The position numbers and the translations under genes were made by a program. Source: CAVVSD01 sp963837655 (GTDB taxonomy: Bacteria; Actinomycetota; Thermoleophilia; Solirubrobacterales; Solirubrobacteraceae). Taken from it: DNA of 64,000 bases. Shown piece after piece: positions 26,395 through 34,599 of the stretch; the stretch's first letter is position 1; the number at the start of each line of letters is the position of its first letter. Under the pieces are notes generated by a model, which searched no databases, had not been told where the DNA came from, and worked only from the letters and a program-made list of their open reading frames with translations. The stretch covers positions 248,001-312,000 of the forward strand of contig CAWIOK010000006.1 of the NCBI GenBank assembly GCA_963837655.1. Direction: 5' to 3'.

Positions 26395-27134
26395 CTCTCG
26401 GTGAGATCCGGCGCCGCCGGGGGCATCCACTGCACGACGTCCTCGGGCCGCGCGGGCTCGCCGTGGGCGACGCGGAGCACGAAGTACAGGACGGCGGCGA
26501 CGAGCGCGGTGATCGGGGCGGTGAGCACGTTCAGCGCCCAGCCGATGAGCGAGCCACCGGCGTCCCCGACGGCGTTGATCAGCAGCGCGGTGGCGACGGC
26601 GACGACGAGCAGGATGACGAAGACGAACATGATCACGCCGAACACCTGCCAGCCGTGGCCCTTCACGAGCGCGCGACTGCGGCCGAACGCCTCGAACACG
26701 CCGGTCCGCTCCACGACGACGACCGGCGCGACCACCGACCAGATCGTGAGCAGGTACAGCCCGGGGACGATGAGCAGGACGATGCCGATCCCGGTGGCGA
26801 TGCCCGCCAGGATCGAGACGACGATGAGGGTCAGCACGACCGGCGAGACGCTGCGCAGCAGGTCACCGGTCGAGCTGTCGCGCCGACCGTCCAGGACGTC
26901 GCGGACGAGCTGGACGACCATGCCCTGGTAGAAGGTCGCGATGACGAGCGCCACGATGCTCCCGATGAACGCCAGCGCGCCGTCGCGCAGCACGTAGCTG
27001 ACGATCGCGTTGATCCCGAAGAGCACGATGGCGACGGGCAGCAGCACTCCCGCCTGCTCGCGGTAGACGCGGAACACCTCGCGCAGGACGCGGCCCGGCT
27101 CGATGCGGCCGGGCGCCGCGTCGAGGTCAGTCAT
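26391..27134 (-). CDS. Multi-pass membrane protein, YciC/glycerophosphodiesterase-membrane-domain-like
   Basis: 247 residues with about six hydrophobic helices. The N-terminal cytosolic stretch GRVLREVFRVYREQAGVLLPVAIVLF is typical of proteins with the DUF975/YciC-like membrane domain, as is WSVVAPVVVVERTGVFEAFGRSRALVKG between helices. The function is unknown; related proteins are membrane-stress or assembly factors. The ATG overlaps the stop of the upstream WhiG/FliA-type sigma gene by 8 bases, so the two are co-translated. Confidence 0.72.
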   Translation of the reverse strand: MTDLDAAPGRIEPGRVLREVFRVYREQAGVLLPVAIVLFGINAIVSYVLRDGALAFIGSIVALVIATFYQGMVVQLVRDVLDGRRDSSTGDLLRSVSPVVLTLIVVSILAGIATGIGIVLLIVPGLYLLTIWSVVAPVVVVERTGVFEAFGRSRALVKGHGWQVFGVIMFVFVILLVVAVATALLINAVGDAGGSLIGWALNVLTAPITALVAAVLYFVLRVAHGEPARPEDVVQWMPPAAPDLTES

Positions 27135-27903
27135 CCTCGGTCAGCCGCCCGCGAAGCCGCAGGACGGCCTTCGTGTGCAGCTGGGAGATGCGCGACTCCG
27201 TGACCCCGAGGACCTCGCCGATCTCGCGGAGGGTCAGGTTCTCGTAGTAGTAGAGCGCCACGACGAGCTTCTCGCGCTCGGGGAGCCTGGCGATCGCGTC
27301 CGCCATCCGGTCCTTGAGATCGGTGGCGTCCATGACGTGGGCGGGATCGGGCGCGTCGGGGTCCTGCAGCGTGTCCAGGAGGGAGACCTGGTCGCCGGAC
27401 GCGTCGCTGACCGACCACAGCTCGTCCAGCGCGGCCACCGTCGAGTTGGAGATCTGCAGCAGCGACTCCTGGAACTCCTCGACGCTGATTCCCAGCTCGA
27501 AGGCGACCTCCTCGTCGGTCGGCGCGCGCTGCAGCCGGTGCTCGAGCTTGGAGTTGGCCTTCTCGATCTCCCTGGCGCGCGCACGGACGGACCGCGGCAC
27601 CCAGTCGAGGTGGCGCAGCTCGTCGATGATCGCGCCCTTGATCCGCGTGATCGCGTAGGTCTCGAACTTGATCTCGCGCTCGAGCTCGAAGCGCTCGATG
27701 GCGTTGATGAGACCGACGAGCCCGTAGGAGATCAGGTCGGACTCCTCGACGTGGGCGGGCAGACCCGACGCCATCCGGCCCGACACGTACTTCACGAGGG
27801 GCGAATACGCGACGACGAGGCGCTCACGGGCAGCCGGATCCGCAGACGTCTTGTAGCGCCTCCACAGATCCTTGAGCTCGATGGCCTTGACGTTCGTGTC
27901 CAG
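27127..27903 (-). CDS. FliA/WhiG-type sigma-28 factor, probable CTG start
   Basis: Group 3 sigma factor with region 2 (LVVAYSPLVKYVSGRM, DLISYGLVGLINAIERFE, YAITRIKGAIIDELR), region 3 (APTDEEVAFELGIS) and region 4 (REIGEVLGVTESRISQLHTKAVLRL). No ATG, GTG or TTG lies between the in-frame TGA ending xerC/D and the conserved LKDLWRRYK...ERLVVAYSPLV N-terminus. A CTG at 27903 follows GGGGGAGGGATCTCT, a strong ribosome site at correct spacing, so CTG is the best start (258 aa, family-typical). A GTG at 27795 would delete region 2.1. No flagellar genes are present, so a developmental or stress regulon is more likely than motility. Confidence 0.85.
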   Translation of the reverse strand: MDTNVKAIELKDLWRRYKTSADPAARERLVVAYSPLVKYVSGRMASGLPAHVEESDLISYGLVGLINAIERFELEREIKFETYAITRIKGAIIDELRHLDWVPRSVRARAREIEKANSKLEHRLQRAPTDEEVAFELGISVEEFQESLLQISNSTVAALDELWSVSDASGDQVSLLDTLQDPDAPDPAHVMDATDLKDRMADAIARLPEREKLVVALYYYENLTLREIGEVLGVTESRISQLHTKAVLRLRGRLTEDD

Positions 27904-27933
27904 AGAGATCCCTCCCCCGCGTCGAACCGTGTT

Positions 27934-28860
27934 TCAGGCGCGGGGATGCGCTCGCGTGTAGGCGGTCTTCAGGCGCGCAGACTCTACCCGAGTGTAGATC
28001 TGCGTCGTGCTCACCGAGCTGTGGCCGAGCAGCTCCTGGATCGCCCGTAGGTCGGCGCCACCGTCGAGCAGGTGGGTCGCGAAGGAATGCCGGAGCGCGT
28101 GCGGCGAGATCCCGCCCTGGATCGCGGCCTGGCGCGCCCAGCCCTGGAGGCGGCGGCGCACGTCCGACGTCGACAGCCGACGGCCGCTCTTGGAGAGGAA
28201 CAGCGCCTGGCCGCCGTCGCCGCTCTGCAGCGCCGGCCGGCCACGCTCCAGCCAGCGCGCGACCGCCCGCAGCGCGGCCTCTCCGGCCGGAACGAGCCGC
28301 GTCTTGCGGCCCTTTCCCTCGACGCGGACCTCCTCGTCCTCGAACGAGATGCTCGCGACGTCGAGGTCGACGAGCTCCTCGGCGCGCAGCCCGCACGCGT
28401 AGGCGATCTCGAAGAGAGCGCGGTCGCGCAGCTCCAACGGCGTCGTCGCGGGGATGCGATCGAGCAGCTGGGAGATCTGCGCGGGCGGCAGGACGCGGGG
28501 CAGCTTGGAGGGGCGCTTCGGTGCCGGGACGAGGTCGACGGGGTTCGCCGGGACCTCGCCGTGCTCGTGCAGGACACGGTAGAGCTGGCGCAGCGCCGCC
28601 AGCTTGCGAGCGGTGGTGGCGGGGCCGGCGCGACGCTCGGAGAGCACCTGCGCGTAGCGGCGCAGCACCCGTGGCGTCACCTCGGCGGGGTCGAGGCCGC
28701 TCTGGCTGCACCACACGGCGAGCTGAGCGGCGTCGATGCCGTACGCGCGCCGAGTCCGCTCGGCCATGCCACGGCGGCGCAGGTCGGCGTCCAGCAGGCG
28801 CAGGGCGTGCTGCCAGGACTCGCTAGGTTGCGGTGGCGTGGGGTCGTTCTTCATCGACAC
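27934..28860 (-). CDS. XerC/XerD-type tyrosine recombinase
   Basis: 308-residue site-specific recombinase. An N-terminal core-binding SAM-like domain (~15-100) precedes the catalytic domain with Arg in ACGLRAEEL, Lys in GKGRKTR, the HxxR box HALRHSFATHLL, His in LGHSSVSTTQIYT and the nucleophile Tyr in the same QIYT segment. This is the usual chromosome dimer resolution enzyme; without a paralogue in view, C versus D cannot be decided. GTG 28860 or ATG 28854. The start overlaps by 23 bases the divergent small gene 28838-29125. The downstream sigma gene begins 30 bases after its stop. Confidence 0.9.
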   Translation of the reverse strand: MSMKNDPTPPQPSESWQHALRLLDADLRRRGMAERTRRAYGIDAAQLAVWCSQSGLDPAEVTPRVLRRYAQVLSERRAGPATTARKLAALRQLYRVLHEHGEVPANPVDLVPAPKRPSKLPRVLPPAQISQLLDRIPATTPLELRDRALFEIAYACGLRAEELVDLDVASISFEDEEVRVEGKGRKTRLVPAGEAALRAVARWLERGRPALQSGDGGQALFLSKSGRRLSTSDVRRRLQGWARQAAIQGGISPHALRHSFATHLLDGGADLRAIQELLGHSSVSTTQIYTRVESARLKTAYTRAHPRA

Positions 28861-29125
28861 GGATCAGGGCACCGTGGCCACGCAGCGCCAGCTCCTGGAC
28901 GTGGGCATCGCCGACGAGGTGTACGGCCCACCCCGCCCGTGGCTGCGCATCCAGGGGCCGCGTGACGCGTCGACCATGTGGTACGCGGTGCTGCGCAAGA
29001 AGGAGCGGGGCATCTTCATCGGTGCCCTGGCCCTTCGCCATTCGTCGCGGCTCGACCTGCTGCTGCAGGCCGGCTGGCAGGACGTGCCGATCGACCAGAT
29101 CGCGGCACCGGCCCCCGCGGCGTAG
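28838..29125 (+). CDS. Small conserved-looking hypothetical protein, 95 aa
   Basis: Unrecognised. From GTG 28838 the protein reads VGSFFIDTDQGTVATQRQLLDVGIADEVYGPPRPWLRIQ..., a compact alpha/beta-looking domain, ending in an Ala/Pro tail. A longer upstream frame runs antisense through xerC/D and lacks protein-like composition, so the GTG was chosen. Divergent from and overlapping the recombinase start. Two of the conserved-loop hairpins lie directly after its stop. Confidence 0.5.
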   Translation: MGSFFIDTDQGTVATQRQLLDVGIADEVYGPPRPWLRIQGPRDASTMWYAVLRKKERGIFIGALALRHSSRLDLLLQAGWQDVPIDQIAAPAPAA

Positions 29126-29142
29126 GCCGAGAACATCGCCCA

Positions 29143-29169
29143 GAGAAGGGAGCCTCTGGCGAGCTTCTC
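29143..29169. repeat. Conserved-loop hairpin, copy A
   Basis: The stem GAGAAG/CTTCTC (6 bp) encloses the 15-base loop GGAGCCTCTGGCGAG. The loop matches copies B and C at all but two or three G/C-ambiguous positions while the stem is unrelated. It lies 17 bases past the stop of 28838-29125 and 3 bases before copy B. Confidence 0.6.
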
Positions 29170-29172
29170 CAA

Positions 29173-29203
29173 GTACATCCGGAGCCTCTGCCGACGGATG
29201 TAC
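29173..29203. repeat. Conserved-loop hairpin, copy B
   Basis: The stem GTACATCC/GGATGTAC (8 bp, perfect) encloses the loop GGAGCCTCTGCCGAC. On the minus strand it begins 1 base after the stop codon of the L,D-transpeptidase gene. It could act as a 3'-end processing or termination element for that gene, or belong to a palindromic repeat family. Confidence 0.75.
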
Positions 29204-29204
29204 C

Positions 29205-30245
29205 CTAGACGATCAGGACCGGCGTCCCGACCTTGACCTGGGCGTAGAGCTCCTCGACGTCCGGGATGCTCATGCGCACGCAGCCGTGGGAGGCGCTCGT
29301 GCCGAGCGAGTTGATGTTGTCCGTGCCGTGGATGCCGGCGCCGTCGTAGATGCCCATCCAGCGCGCCTTGATCGGATTCGATGGCCCCGGCGGCACGACC
29401 GTTCCGGCGAGATCGCCCGCCCAGGCGGACTGCGGGACGTGCCACGACGGGTTCTCCGCCATGTTCTGGATCGTGTAGCGGCCTGCGGGCGTCTCCAGCC
29501 CCGCCTGGCCGACCGCGACCGTGTAGGTCTTGTGCAGCTCGAGGTCCTTGAAGAGCCGCAGCCGGTGCGCCCCGCGGTCGACCGTGATGATCGACGGGTA
29601 CTGCGTCGCGAGCTTCGCAGTCGTGACGTTCGGCTGGACCTTGGAGATCTTCGCGCGCAGGTTGCGCTTCGCGCGGACGTCGACGAGCGCCGCCTGGATC
29701 TGCGCGCGCAGCGCGCTCGAGTCGATGGTGCGCCCCGTCTTGGACTGCTTGACGGACACGCTCGTCGTGCTGATGTCGACCGTCGCGTCCTGGGCCGGCT
29801 TGCTCACGCCGACCCGAACGCGGTCGACGAGGCGCTGCACGGCGGGCTTGGAGTAATCGATGCGCGGCGAGACCTGCTTGTCGATCGACCCGCCCGTCAC
29901 GTCGCGCCACGCGCGGCTGAGGAAGCTGCCCTCGCGGCTGGCGTCCACCGCCTCGCCCACGAGCTCACCTGAGTTGACCGCCAGCTTGGCCTCACGTGCC
30001 GTGAGACGGAACCGATCGTCGCCCGCATTGACGACGACCGTGCGCTGGAGTGGCGCGACCAGCTGCTGCTGCAGCTTGGCCTGCGCGGCGCTCGCGCTCA
30101 GGCCACCGACGTCGACGCCGCCGATGCGCATGCCCTCAGCGATGTGGTCCTCATGGCTGGCGTCGTAGGCGTAGACGACGCCCGTGCCGACGAGCAGCAC
30201 GACGACGGTCATTGCGGCGGTGATTGCGAGGCGGCGGCTACTCAT
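29205..30245 (-). CDS. L,D-transpeptidase with VanW-type peptidoglycan-binding repeats
   Basis: 346-residue exported enzyme that forms 3-3 crosslinks in peptidoglycan or attaches proteins to it. An N-terminal membrane anchor (residues ~6-26) is followed by two PG_binding_4/VanW-like modules (~40-210) and the YkuD catalytic domain (~225-346) with the His of GIHGTDNINSLG and the catalytic motif SASHGCVRMS. ATG 30245 gives the normal anchor; a longer frame to 30350 starts in low-complexity DNA. Monocistronic: the HAD gene upstream ends 130 bases away. Its 3' end is marked by hairpin copy B. Confidence 0.92.
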   Translation of the reverse strand: MSSRRLAITAAMTVVVLLVGTGVVYAYDASHEDHIAEGMRIGGVDVGGLSASAAQAKLQQQLVAPLQRTVVVNAGDDRFRLTAREAKLAVNSGELVGEAVDASREGSFLSRAWRDVTGGSIDKQVSPRIDYSKPAVQRLVDRVRVGVSKPAQDATVDISTTSVSVKQSKTGRTIDSSALRAQIQAALVDVRAKRNLRAKISKVQPNVTTAKLATQYPSIITVDRGAHRLRLFKDLELHKTYTVAVGQAGLETPAGRYTIQNMAENPSWHVPQSAWAGDLAGTVVPPGPSNPIKARWMGIYDGAGIHGTDNINSLGTSASHGCVRMSIPDVEELYAQVKVGTPVLIV

Positions 30246-30375
30246 CCGTGGGGGGGTTGGCGGGAGGCGGGGGGCGGGAAGACAGACGGTACCGGCCTCG
30301 GCGGCCGAATTGCTGTGCGTGCAACGAAGCTGGCACGCATTCGTCGCCAATGTGCAGGAAAGCTCTCGGCCGGAC

Positions 30376-30945
30376 TCAGGCGCGGTCGTGCGCGGGCTCG
30401 AGCAGCGCAGTGAGCTCCCGCCGCAACTCGGCCCAGTCGGCCGCGCAGACGACGTCCTCGTCCTCGCAGACGTCGCGGTTCCACGGGTGGCGGATCGTGG
30501 CCACGGCGATGCCGGCGTCGACCGCGCGCGCGATGTTCACCGGGCTGTCGTCCACGAGCAGTTGGATGCCGATCTCCCGGCAGCGCGCGATCTTGTCCTG
30601 CGAGCAGTACAGCTCGTCGTAGGGCAGCCCGATCCGCTGCAGCCAGGTCGCAGTCGCGCCCTCCGCGGAGACTGCCCGGTGGCTGGTGATGTGGATGAAG
30701 TGGCCGGCGTCGTGCCAGGCGCGGACAGTCTCGACAGCCCCCGGGTAGGGCGTCGCGTCGAGGATCGCGCCGTCGCGGTGGGTGTCCTCCACGCAGGCCT
30801 GCACCTGCCGCGGCTTGAGCAGCGTGATGCCCCAGGTGATCTGCTGGTCGTAGGGGAGGTCGACACCGAAGCGATCCCGCGCGGCGCGGGACAGGACGTC
30901 CCAGTAGTGATGCAGCGTGCTGTCGATGTCGATGGCGATGCGCAT
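30376..30945 (-). CDS. HAD-superfamily 5'-nucleotidase-like hydrolase
   Basis: 189 residues. Motif I is IAIDIDSTLHHYWD with the two catalytic Asp; motif II lies in FIHITSHRA; the Lys is in CSQDKIARC, and motif III in LLVDDSPVNIARA. It resembles the 5'(3')-deoxyribonucleotidase group (NT5C-like) of small HAD enzymes. ATG 30945 was chosen because the protein starts directly at the first beta-strand; the longer frame from 31077 has no family support. Divergent from the alpha/beta hydrolase at 30990, 44 bases apart. Confidence 0.78.
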   Translation of the reverse strand: MRIAIDIDSTLHHYWDVLSRAARDRFGVDLPYDQQITWGITLLKPRQVQACVEDTHRDGAILDATPYPGAVETVRAWHDAGHFIHITSHRAVSAEGATATWLQRIGLPYDELYCSQDKIARCREIGIQLLVDDSPVNIARAVDAGIAVATIRHPWNRDVCEDEDVVCAADWAELRRELTALLEPAHDRA

Positions 30946-30989
30946 GACGGGCCAGGCAGGAGCCGGCGACGGCACTAGCGTAGACGGGA

Positions 30990-31907
30990 GTGGCGCTTCC
31001 AGGGGCCGCAGATAGGCAAGCCGACGACGGTCCGACGCGCCGATCCGCGTCGTGGATCGATGTCGACTGGCGGGCACGCCAGCGCTGGGTCCCCGTGGAC
31101 GGCCGCGCGGTGAACGTCGTCGACGTGGGCGAGGGACCCGTCCTCGTCCTCGTCCACGGCCTCAGCGGCAACTGGCAGAACTGGCTGGAGGTCATCCCCG
31201 CCCTCGTCGACGCGGGGCACCGCGCCATCGCCTTCGATCTCCCCGGCTTCGGGCACTCCGAGATGCCGCTGCGGCGCATCTCGATCCCCGGGTACGCCGA
31301 CACGATCGACGCGGTGCTCGACGCGCTCGGCGTCGTCGGCCCCGCAGCGTTCGCCGGCAGCTCGATGGGCGGCTTCATCACGGCGGAGATGGCGATCTCG
31401 CACCCGGAACGCGTCGAGCGGCTGGTGCTCGTCTCCGCGGCAGCGCTGTGGAGCGAGCAGGCCCGCGCGCGCCCGCTCGTCGTGGCGAGCAAGGTGAGCC
31501 GCTTCTACGCCCCGCTGATCGTGTCGGGGTGGGAGATCGTCGCCCGCCTGCCGCGGCTGCGCAACGAGGCGCTGCGGGGCGCTGGCATCCGCAATCCGGG
31601 CCGCATCTCGGCGCCGCTGGCCTACGAGCTGCTGTCGGGTGCCGGCAAGCCGGGGTTCATCGATGCGCTGCAGGCCCTGTACGACTACCGCATCCGCGAC
31701 CGACTCCCCGAGATCGCCTGTCCGACGCTCGTGGTCTGGGGTGCGGACGACCCGATGGTCCCCCTGCGTCACGCCTTCGAGTACGAGGAGCTGATCCCCG
31801 ACGCCCGTGCGGTCGTCTTCCGCCGCACGGGCCATGCGCCGATGCTCGAGGAGCCCGAGCGGTTCAACGCCGCGCTCCTCGAGTTTCTCGAGGACGACGC
31901 GCGCTGA
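30990..31907 (+). CDS. Alpha/beta-fold hydrolase
   Basis: 305 residues. The oxyanion region is LVHGLSGNWQNW, the nucleophile elbow GSSMGG (Ser ~121), the acid Asp is in WGADDPMVP and the His in RTGHAPMLEEPE. The cap domain lies at ~150-235. The family includes esterases, haloperoxidase-like and C-C bond hydrolases, so specificity is open. GTG start with a 20-residue polar N-terminus; no signal peptide is clear. It converges on ilvD, ending 3 bases from it. Confidence 0.85.
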   Translation: MALPGAADRQADDGPTRRSASWIDVDWRARQRWVPVDGRAVNVVDVGEGPVLVLVHGLSGNWQNWLEVIPALVDAGHRAIAFDLPGFGHSEMPLRRISIPGYADTIDAVLDALGVVGPAAFAGSSMGGFITAEMAISHPERVERLVLVSAAALWSEQARARPLVVASKVSRFYAPLIVSGWEIVARLPRLRNEALRGAGIRNPGRISAPLAYELLSGAGKPGFIDALQALYDYRIRDRLPEIACPTLVVWGADDPMVPLRHAFEYEELIPDARAVVFRRTGHAPMLEEPERFNAALLEFLEDDAR

Positions 31908-31910
31908 CGG

Positions 31911-33602
31911 TCACGAGTACGCCGTGACCGCTCCCTCCGACGCGCTGGAGACCTGCTGCGCGTACTTCGTGAGCACGCCGGTCTCGACGTGGTTGTCCGG
32001 CGCCTGATACGCGGCGATGCGCTCGGCGATCGTCGCGTCGTCGAGTTCGACGTCCATGCGCCGGGCGTCGACGTCGATGACGATCACGTCGCCGTCGTGC
32101 ACGGCGCAGATCGGTCCGCCGCGGACGGCTTCGGGGGCAATGTGCGCCGCCATGAAGCCGTGCGTGGCGCCGCTGAAGCGGCCGTCGGTGAGCAGGACGA
32201 CCTCCTCCCCCAGGCCCGCGCCGTTGATCGCGGCCGTGACGGACAGCATCTCGCGCATGCCGGGTCCGCCGACGGGTCCCTCGTTGCGGATGACGACGGC
32301 GTCTCCGGGCTCGATGCGGCTCTCCAGGACCGCGGCCATCGCGGCCTCCTCGTTCTCGAACACGCGCGCCGGCCCGCGGTGGCGGCGGCGCTCGTGGCCG
32401 GCCAGCTTTACGACGGAGCCTTCGGGGGCGAGGTTGCCATGCAGGATCGCGAAGCCGCCGGTCGCCTTCAGCGGATCGCTGAGAGGACGTACGACGACCT
32501 GGCCCGCGGGCTCGGTCGCCTCGGTCGCGTGGTCGCCGATCGTGCGGCCGTCGACGGTGATGGCGCTCTCGTGCAGCAGCCCGGCCTCCTGCATGCGCTT
32601 CACGACGACGGGGACGCCGCCCGCGGCGAACAGGTCGGTGGCCAGGTACTTTCCGCCGGGCTGCAGGTCGCAGAGCAGTGGCGTCCGTTCGGAGATGTCG
32701 TCGAAGTCGCGGATGTCGAGCTCGATGCCGGCCTCGCGTGCGACCGCCAGGAGATGCAGGACAACGTTGGTCGAGCCGCCGGACATGGCGGCCGCGGTGA
32801 TCGCGTTCTCGATCGACTCGCGCGTGATGATCTCGCGCGCCGACACGCCGCGCTTGAGGACGTCCATCGCGAGCTTGCCGCAGGCGTAGGCCCAATCGGC
32901 CTTCGTCGCGTCCTGCGCCGGGACCATCGCGGAGGCGAACGGCGAGATGCCCATGACCTCGAAGGCCATCGCCATGGTGTTGGCGGTGAACTGCCCACCG
33001 CAGGCGCCCGCGCCCGGGCTGGCGACGCTCTCGATCTCTGCCAGATCCGCGTCGCTGATCTTGCCGCGCGAGTGGGCGCCGATCGCCTCGAACACGTCCA
33101 TGATCGACACGTCGCGGCCACGGAAGCGCCCGGGCGGGATCGAGCCGCCGTAGAGCATGACGCTCGGCAGGTCGAGACGCGCGAGCGCCATGACGGTCCC
33201 CGGGATCGTCTTGTCGCAGCCGCTCAGCGCGACGACGCCGTCGAAGAGATGACCGCGTGCGACGAGCTCGATGGAGTCCGCGATGACCTCGCGTGAGACC
33301 AGGCTGGTGCGCATGCCGCTGGTGCCCATCGTGATCCCATCGGAGATCGCAATGGTGTTGAGCTCCATCGGCGTGCCGCCCGCGTCGCGGATCCCGTCCT
33401 TCACCCGCGCTGCCAGCGCACGGAGGTGGAAGTTGCAGGGCATGGTCTCGATCCAGGTCGAGGCCACGCCGATGATCGGCTTGGAGAGCGCCTCGTCGTC
33501 GTAGCCGATGCCCTTCAGGTACGCGCGGGCTGCGGCGCGGCTGGGCCCTTCGGTGAGGGCGCGGCTGCGGTGCTTGAGGTCGAAATCGACGTTCGTGGAC
33601 AT
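31911..33602 (-). CDS. ilvD: Dihydroxy-acid dehydratase
   Basis: 563-residue IlvD/Edd family enzyme that dehydrates 2,3-dihydroxy-isovalerate and 2,3-dihydroxy-3-methylvalerate in branched-chain amino acid synthesis. Cluster cysteines are Cys56 (TMPCNFHL), SGCDKT and GAGACGGQF; the C-terminal DGRFSGATHGF is conserved. No other ilv gene is nearby. ATG 33602 starts MSTNVDFDLKHRSRALTEG, the normal family N-terminus; a 27-residue longer frame is rejected. It is preceded 43 bases away by the membrane-anchored gene. Confidence 0.95.
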   Translation of the reverse strand: MSTNVDFDLKHRSRALTEGPSRAAARAYLKGIGYDDEALSKPIIGVASTWIETMPCNFHLRALAARVKDGIRDAGGTPMELNTIAISDGITMGTSGMRTSLVSREVIADSIELVARGHLFDGVVALSGCDKTIPGTVMALARLDLPSVMLYGGSIPPGRFRGRDVSIMDVFEAIGAHSRGKISDADLAEIESVASPGAGACGGQFTANTMAMAFEVMGISPFASAMVPAQDATKADWAYACGKLAMDVLKRGVSAREIITRESIENAITAAAMSGGSTNVVLHLLAVAREAGIELDIRDFDDISERTPLLCDLQPGGKYLATDLFAAGGVPVVVKRMQEAGLLHESAITVDGRTIGDHATEATEPAGQVVVRPLSDPLKATGGFAILHGNLAPEGSVVKLAGHERRRHRGPARVFENEEAAMAAVLESRIEPGDAVVIRNEGPVGGPGMREMLSVTAAINGAGLGEEVVLLTDGRFSGATHGFMAAHIAPEAVRGGPICAVHDGDVIVIDVDARRMDVELDDATIAERIAAYQAPDNHVETGVLTKYAQQVSSASEGAVTAYS

Positions 33603-33645
33603 CACGGGCAAGCCTATCCGCGCCGCGAGGCGGGCGGCCGCGACA

Positions 33646-34263
33646 TCACGGTGTGGCGACGGGCCCGTCGTTGCGAGCGCCACGGCGCAGGCGCTCCTGC
33701 TCCCACTGCCCGAGGCGCCAGAGGTCCCTGCGGATCTGCTTCGGGTCGATCTGGCGGCCGGGCAGGTGCATGTTCGCCGTGGTGATGAGGCGCTGCTCGT
33801 CGCCGGTCAGCGCCATCCACTTCGCGAGCACGTCGTCGGAGTCCGGGAGCAGCGCGGAGCCGTACGGCCGCGTCTCGTCCGGGAACTGCACGCAGTGCTC
33901 GGAGAGCAGTTCGCGGGTCTGCGGGAGGTAGGCGACGATCGGCTTGTGCGGATACACGAGGTAGGCGTAGGGCGCACCCTCGGCGGCGCGGCCCGGCTGT
34001 CCGGGCCCGTTCGCGAGCTTGCCCCAGACGCGCAGGAAGCCGAGGTCGCGGTACATCGACCACTCCTCCTCGTTCACACAGGAGCGCAGCAGCGCGCGGG
34101 CGCGCTGCTCCGCGCGGAGCTCACGGCCCGGGTCCGTCCCCGTGCCGGGCACGATCTGGCGCCGCGCGCGGCGGCGCTCGTTCCAACGCTCGATGTGCGG
34201 GATGGCCACCTCCCACAGCAGCACGACGATGACGATGGCCGTGACGCTGAGAGCGAGGACCAT
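33646..34263 (-). CDS. Membrane-anchored protein of unknown function
   Basis: 205 residues. A single N-terminal transmembrane helix (residues 1-22, MVLALSVTAIVIVVLLWEVA) is followed by a basic cytosolic region (ERRRARRQ) and a folded domain with EEEWSMYRDLGFLRVWG, YAYLVYPHKPIVAYLPQT and a C-terminal DPKQIRRDLWRLGQWEQE. The SMYRDLGF and YPHKPIVAYLP stretches look conserved, but I know no function. Same strand between the small gene at 34268 and ilvD, with 4 bases to the former. Confidence 0.65.
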   Translation of the reverse strand: MVLALSVTAIVIVVLLWEVAIPHIERWNERRRARRQIVPGTGTDPGRELRAEQRARALLRSCVNEEEWSMYRDLGFLRVWGKLANGPGQPGRAAEGAPYAYLVYPHKPIVAYLPQTRELLSEHCVQFPDETRPYGSALLPDSDDVLAKWMALTGDEQRLITTANMHLPGRQIDPKQIRRDLWRLGQWEQERLRRGARNDGPVATP

Positions 34264-34267
34264 GGCG

Positions 34268-34516
34268 CTACCGACCGCCTGCGGCCTGCGGGAAGAAGAT
34301 GATCCGATCGGCGTCGCGCGGAACCTCGTCGAACGATCTGACGAGCCGCGCCTCGCGCCTGCCTCCACCGGCCGTCGTGGGGACGGCGGCCCACATGCCG
34401 GAGTCCAGCTGCACGCGGAACTCGGCGACGAGGGCGTCCAGCTCCTCGCTGACCTCCACGTCCCCCTCCGCCAAGAGCACCTCCCCGTGCCCGGGCTTCA
34501 TGCGCAGCAGCCTCAT
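34268..34516 (-). CDS. Small hypothetical protein, 82 aa
   Basis: Unrecognised. MRLLRMKPGHGEVLLAEGDVE, then a middle helix and a C-terminal SFDEVPRDADRIIFFPQAAGG that looks like a conserved edge strand plus GG tail. A C-terminal Gly-Gly next to a thiamine gene recalls ThiS/MoaD-like carriers, but length, fold and the Arg after GG argue against a firm call. Start ATG 34516; 83 bases downstream of thiD and 4 bases upstream of the membrane-anchored gene. Confidence 0.55.
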   Translation of the reverse strand: MRLLRMKPGHGEVLLAEGDVEVSEELDALVAEFRVQLDSGMWAAVPTTAGGGRREARLVRSFDEVPRDADRIIFFPQAAGGR

Positions 34517-34599
34517 CGCCTGATTATGACAAAGCCGATTCCCCGGTAGGGCCGTTTTGCGCAACCGACCACGAAAGTCCTCGATCCGGCCGCGTCCGC

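Noticed and set aside
27901..27933. Frameshift instead of CTG start for the WhiG/FliA sigma gene
   Set aside because: The upstream frames contain no sigma-like sequence, and a strong ribosome site stands at the correct distance from CTG; no indel is needed.
34268..34516. ThiS/MoaD-like sulfur carrier next to thiD
   Set aside because: It ends in GGR rather than a free GG, lacks ThiF/ThiG partners nearby and has no clear beta-grasp pattern.
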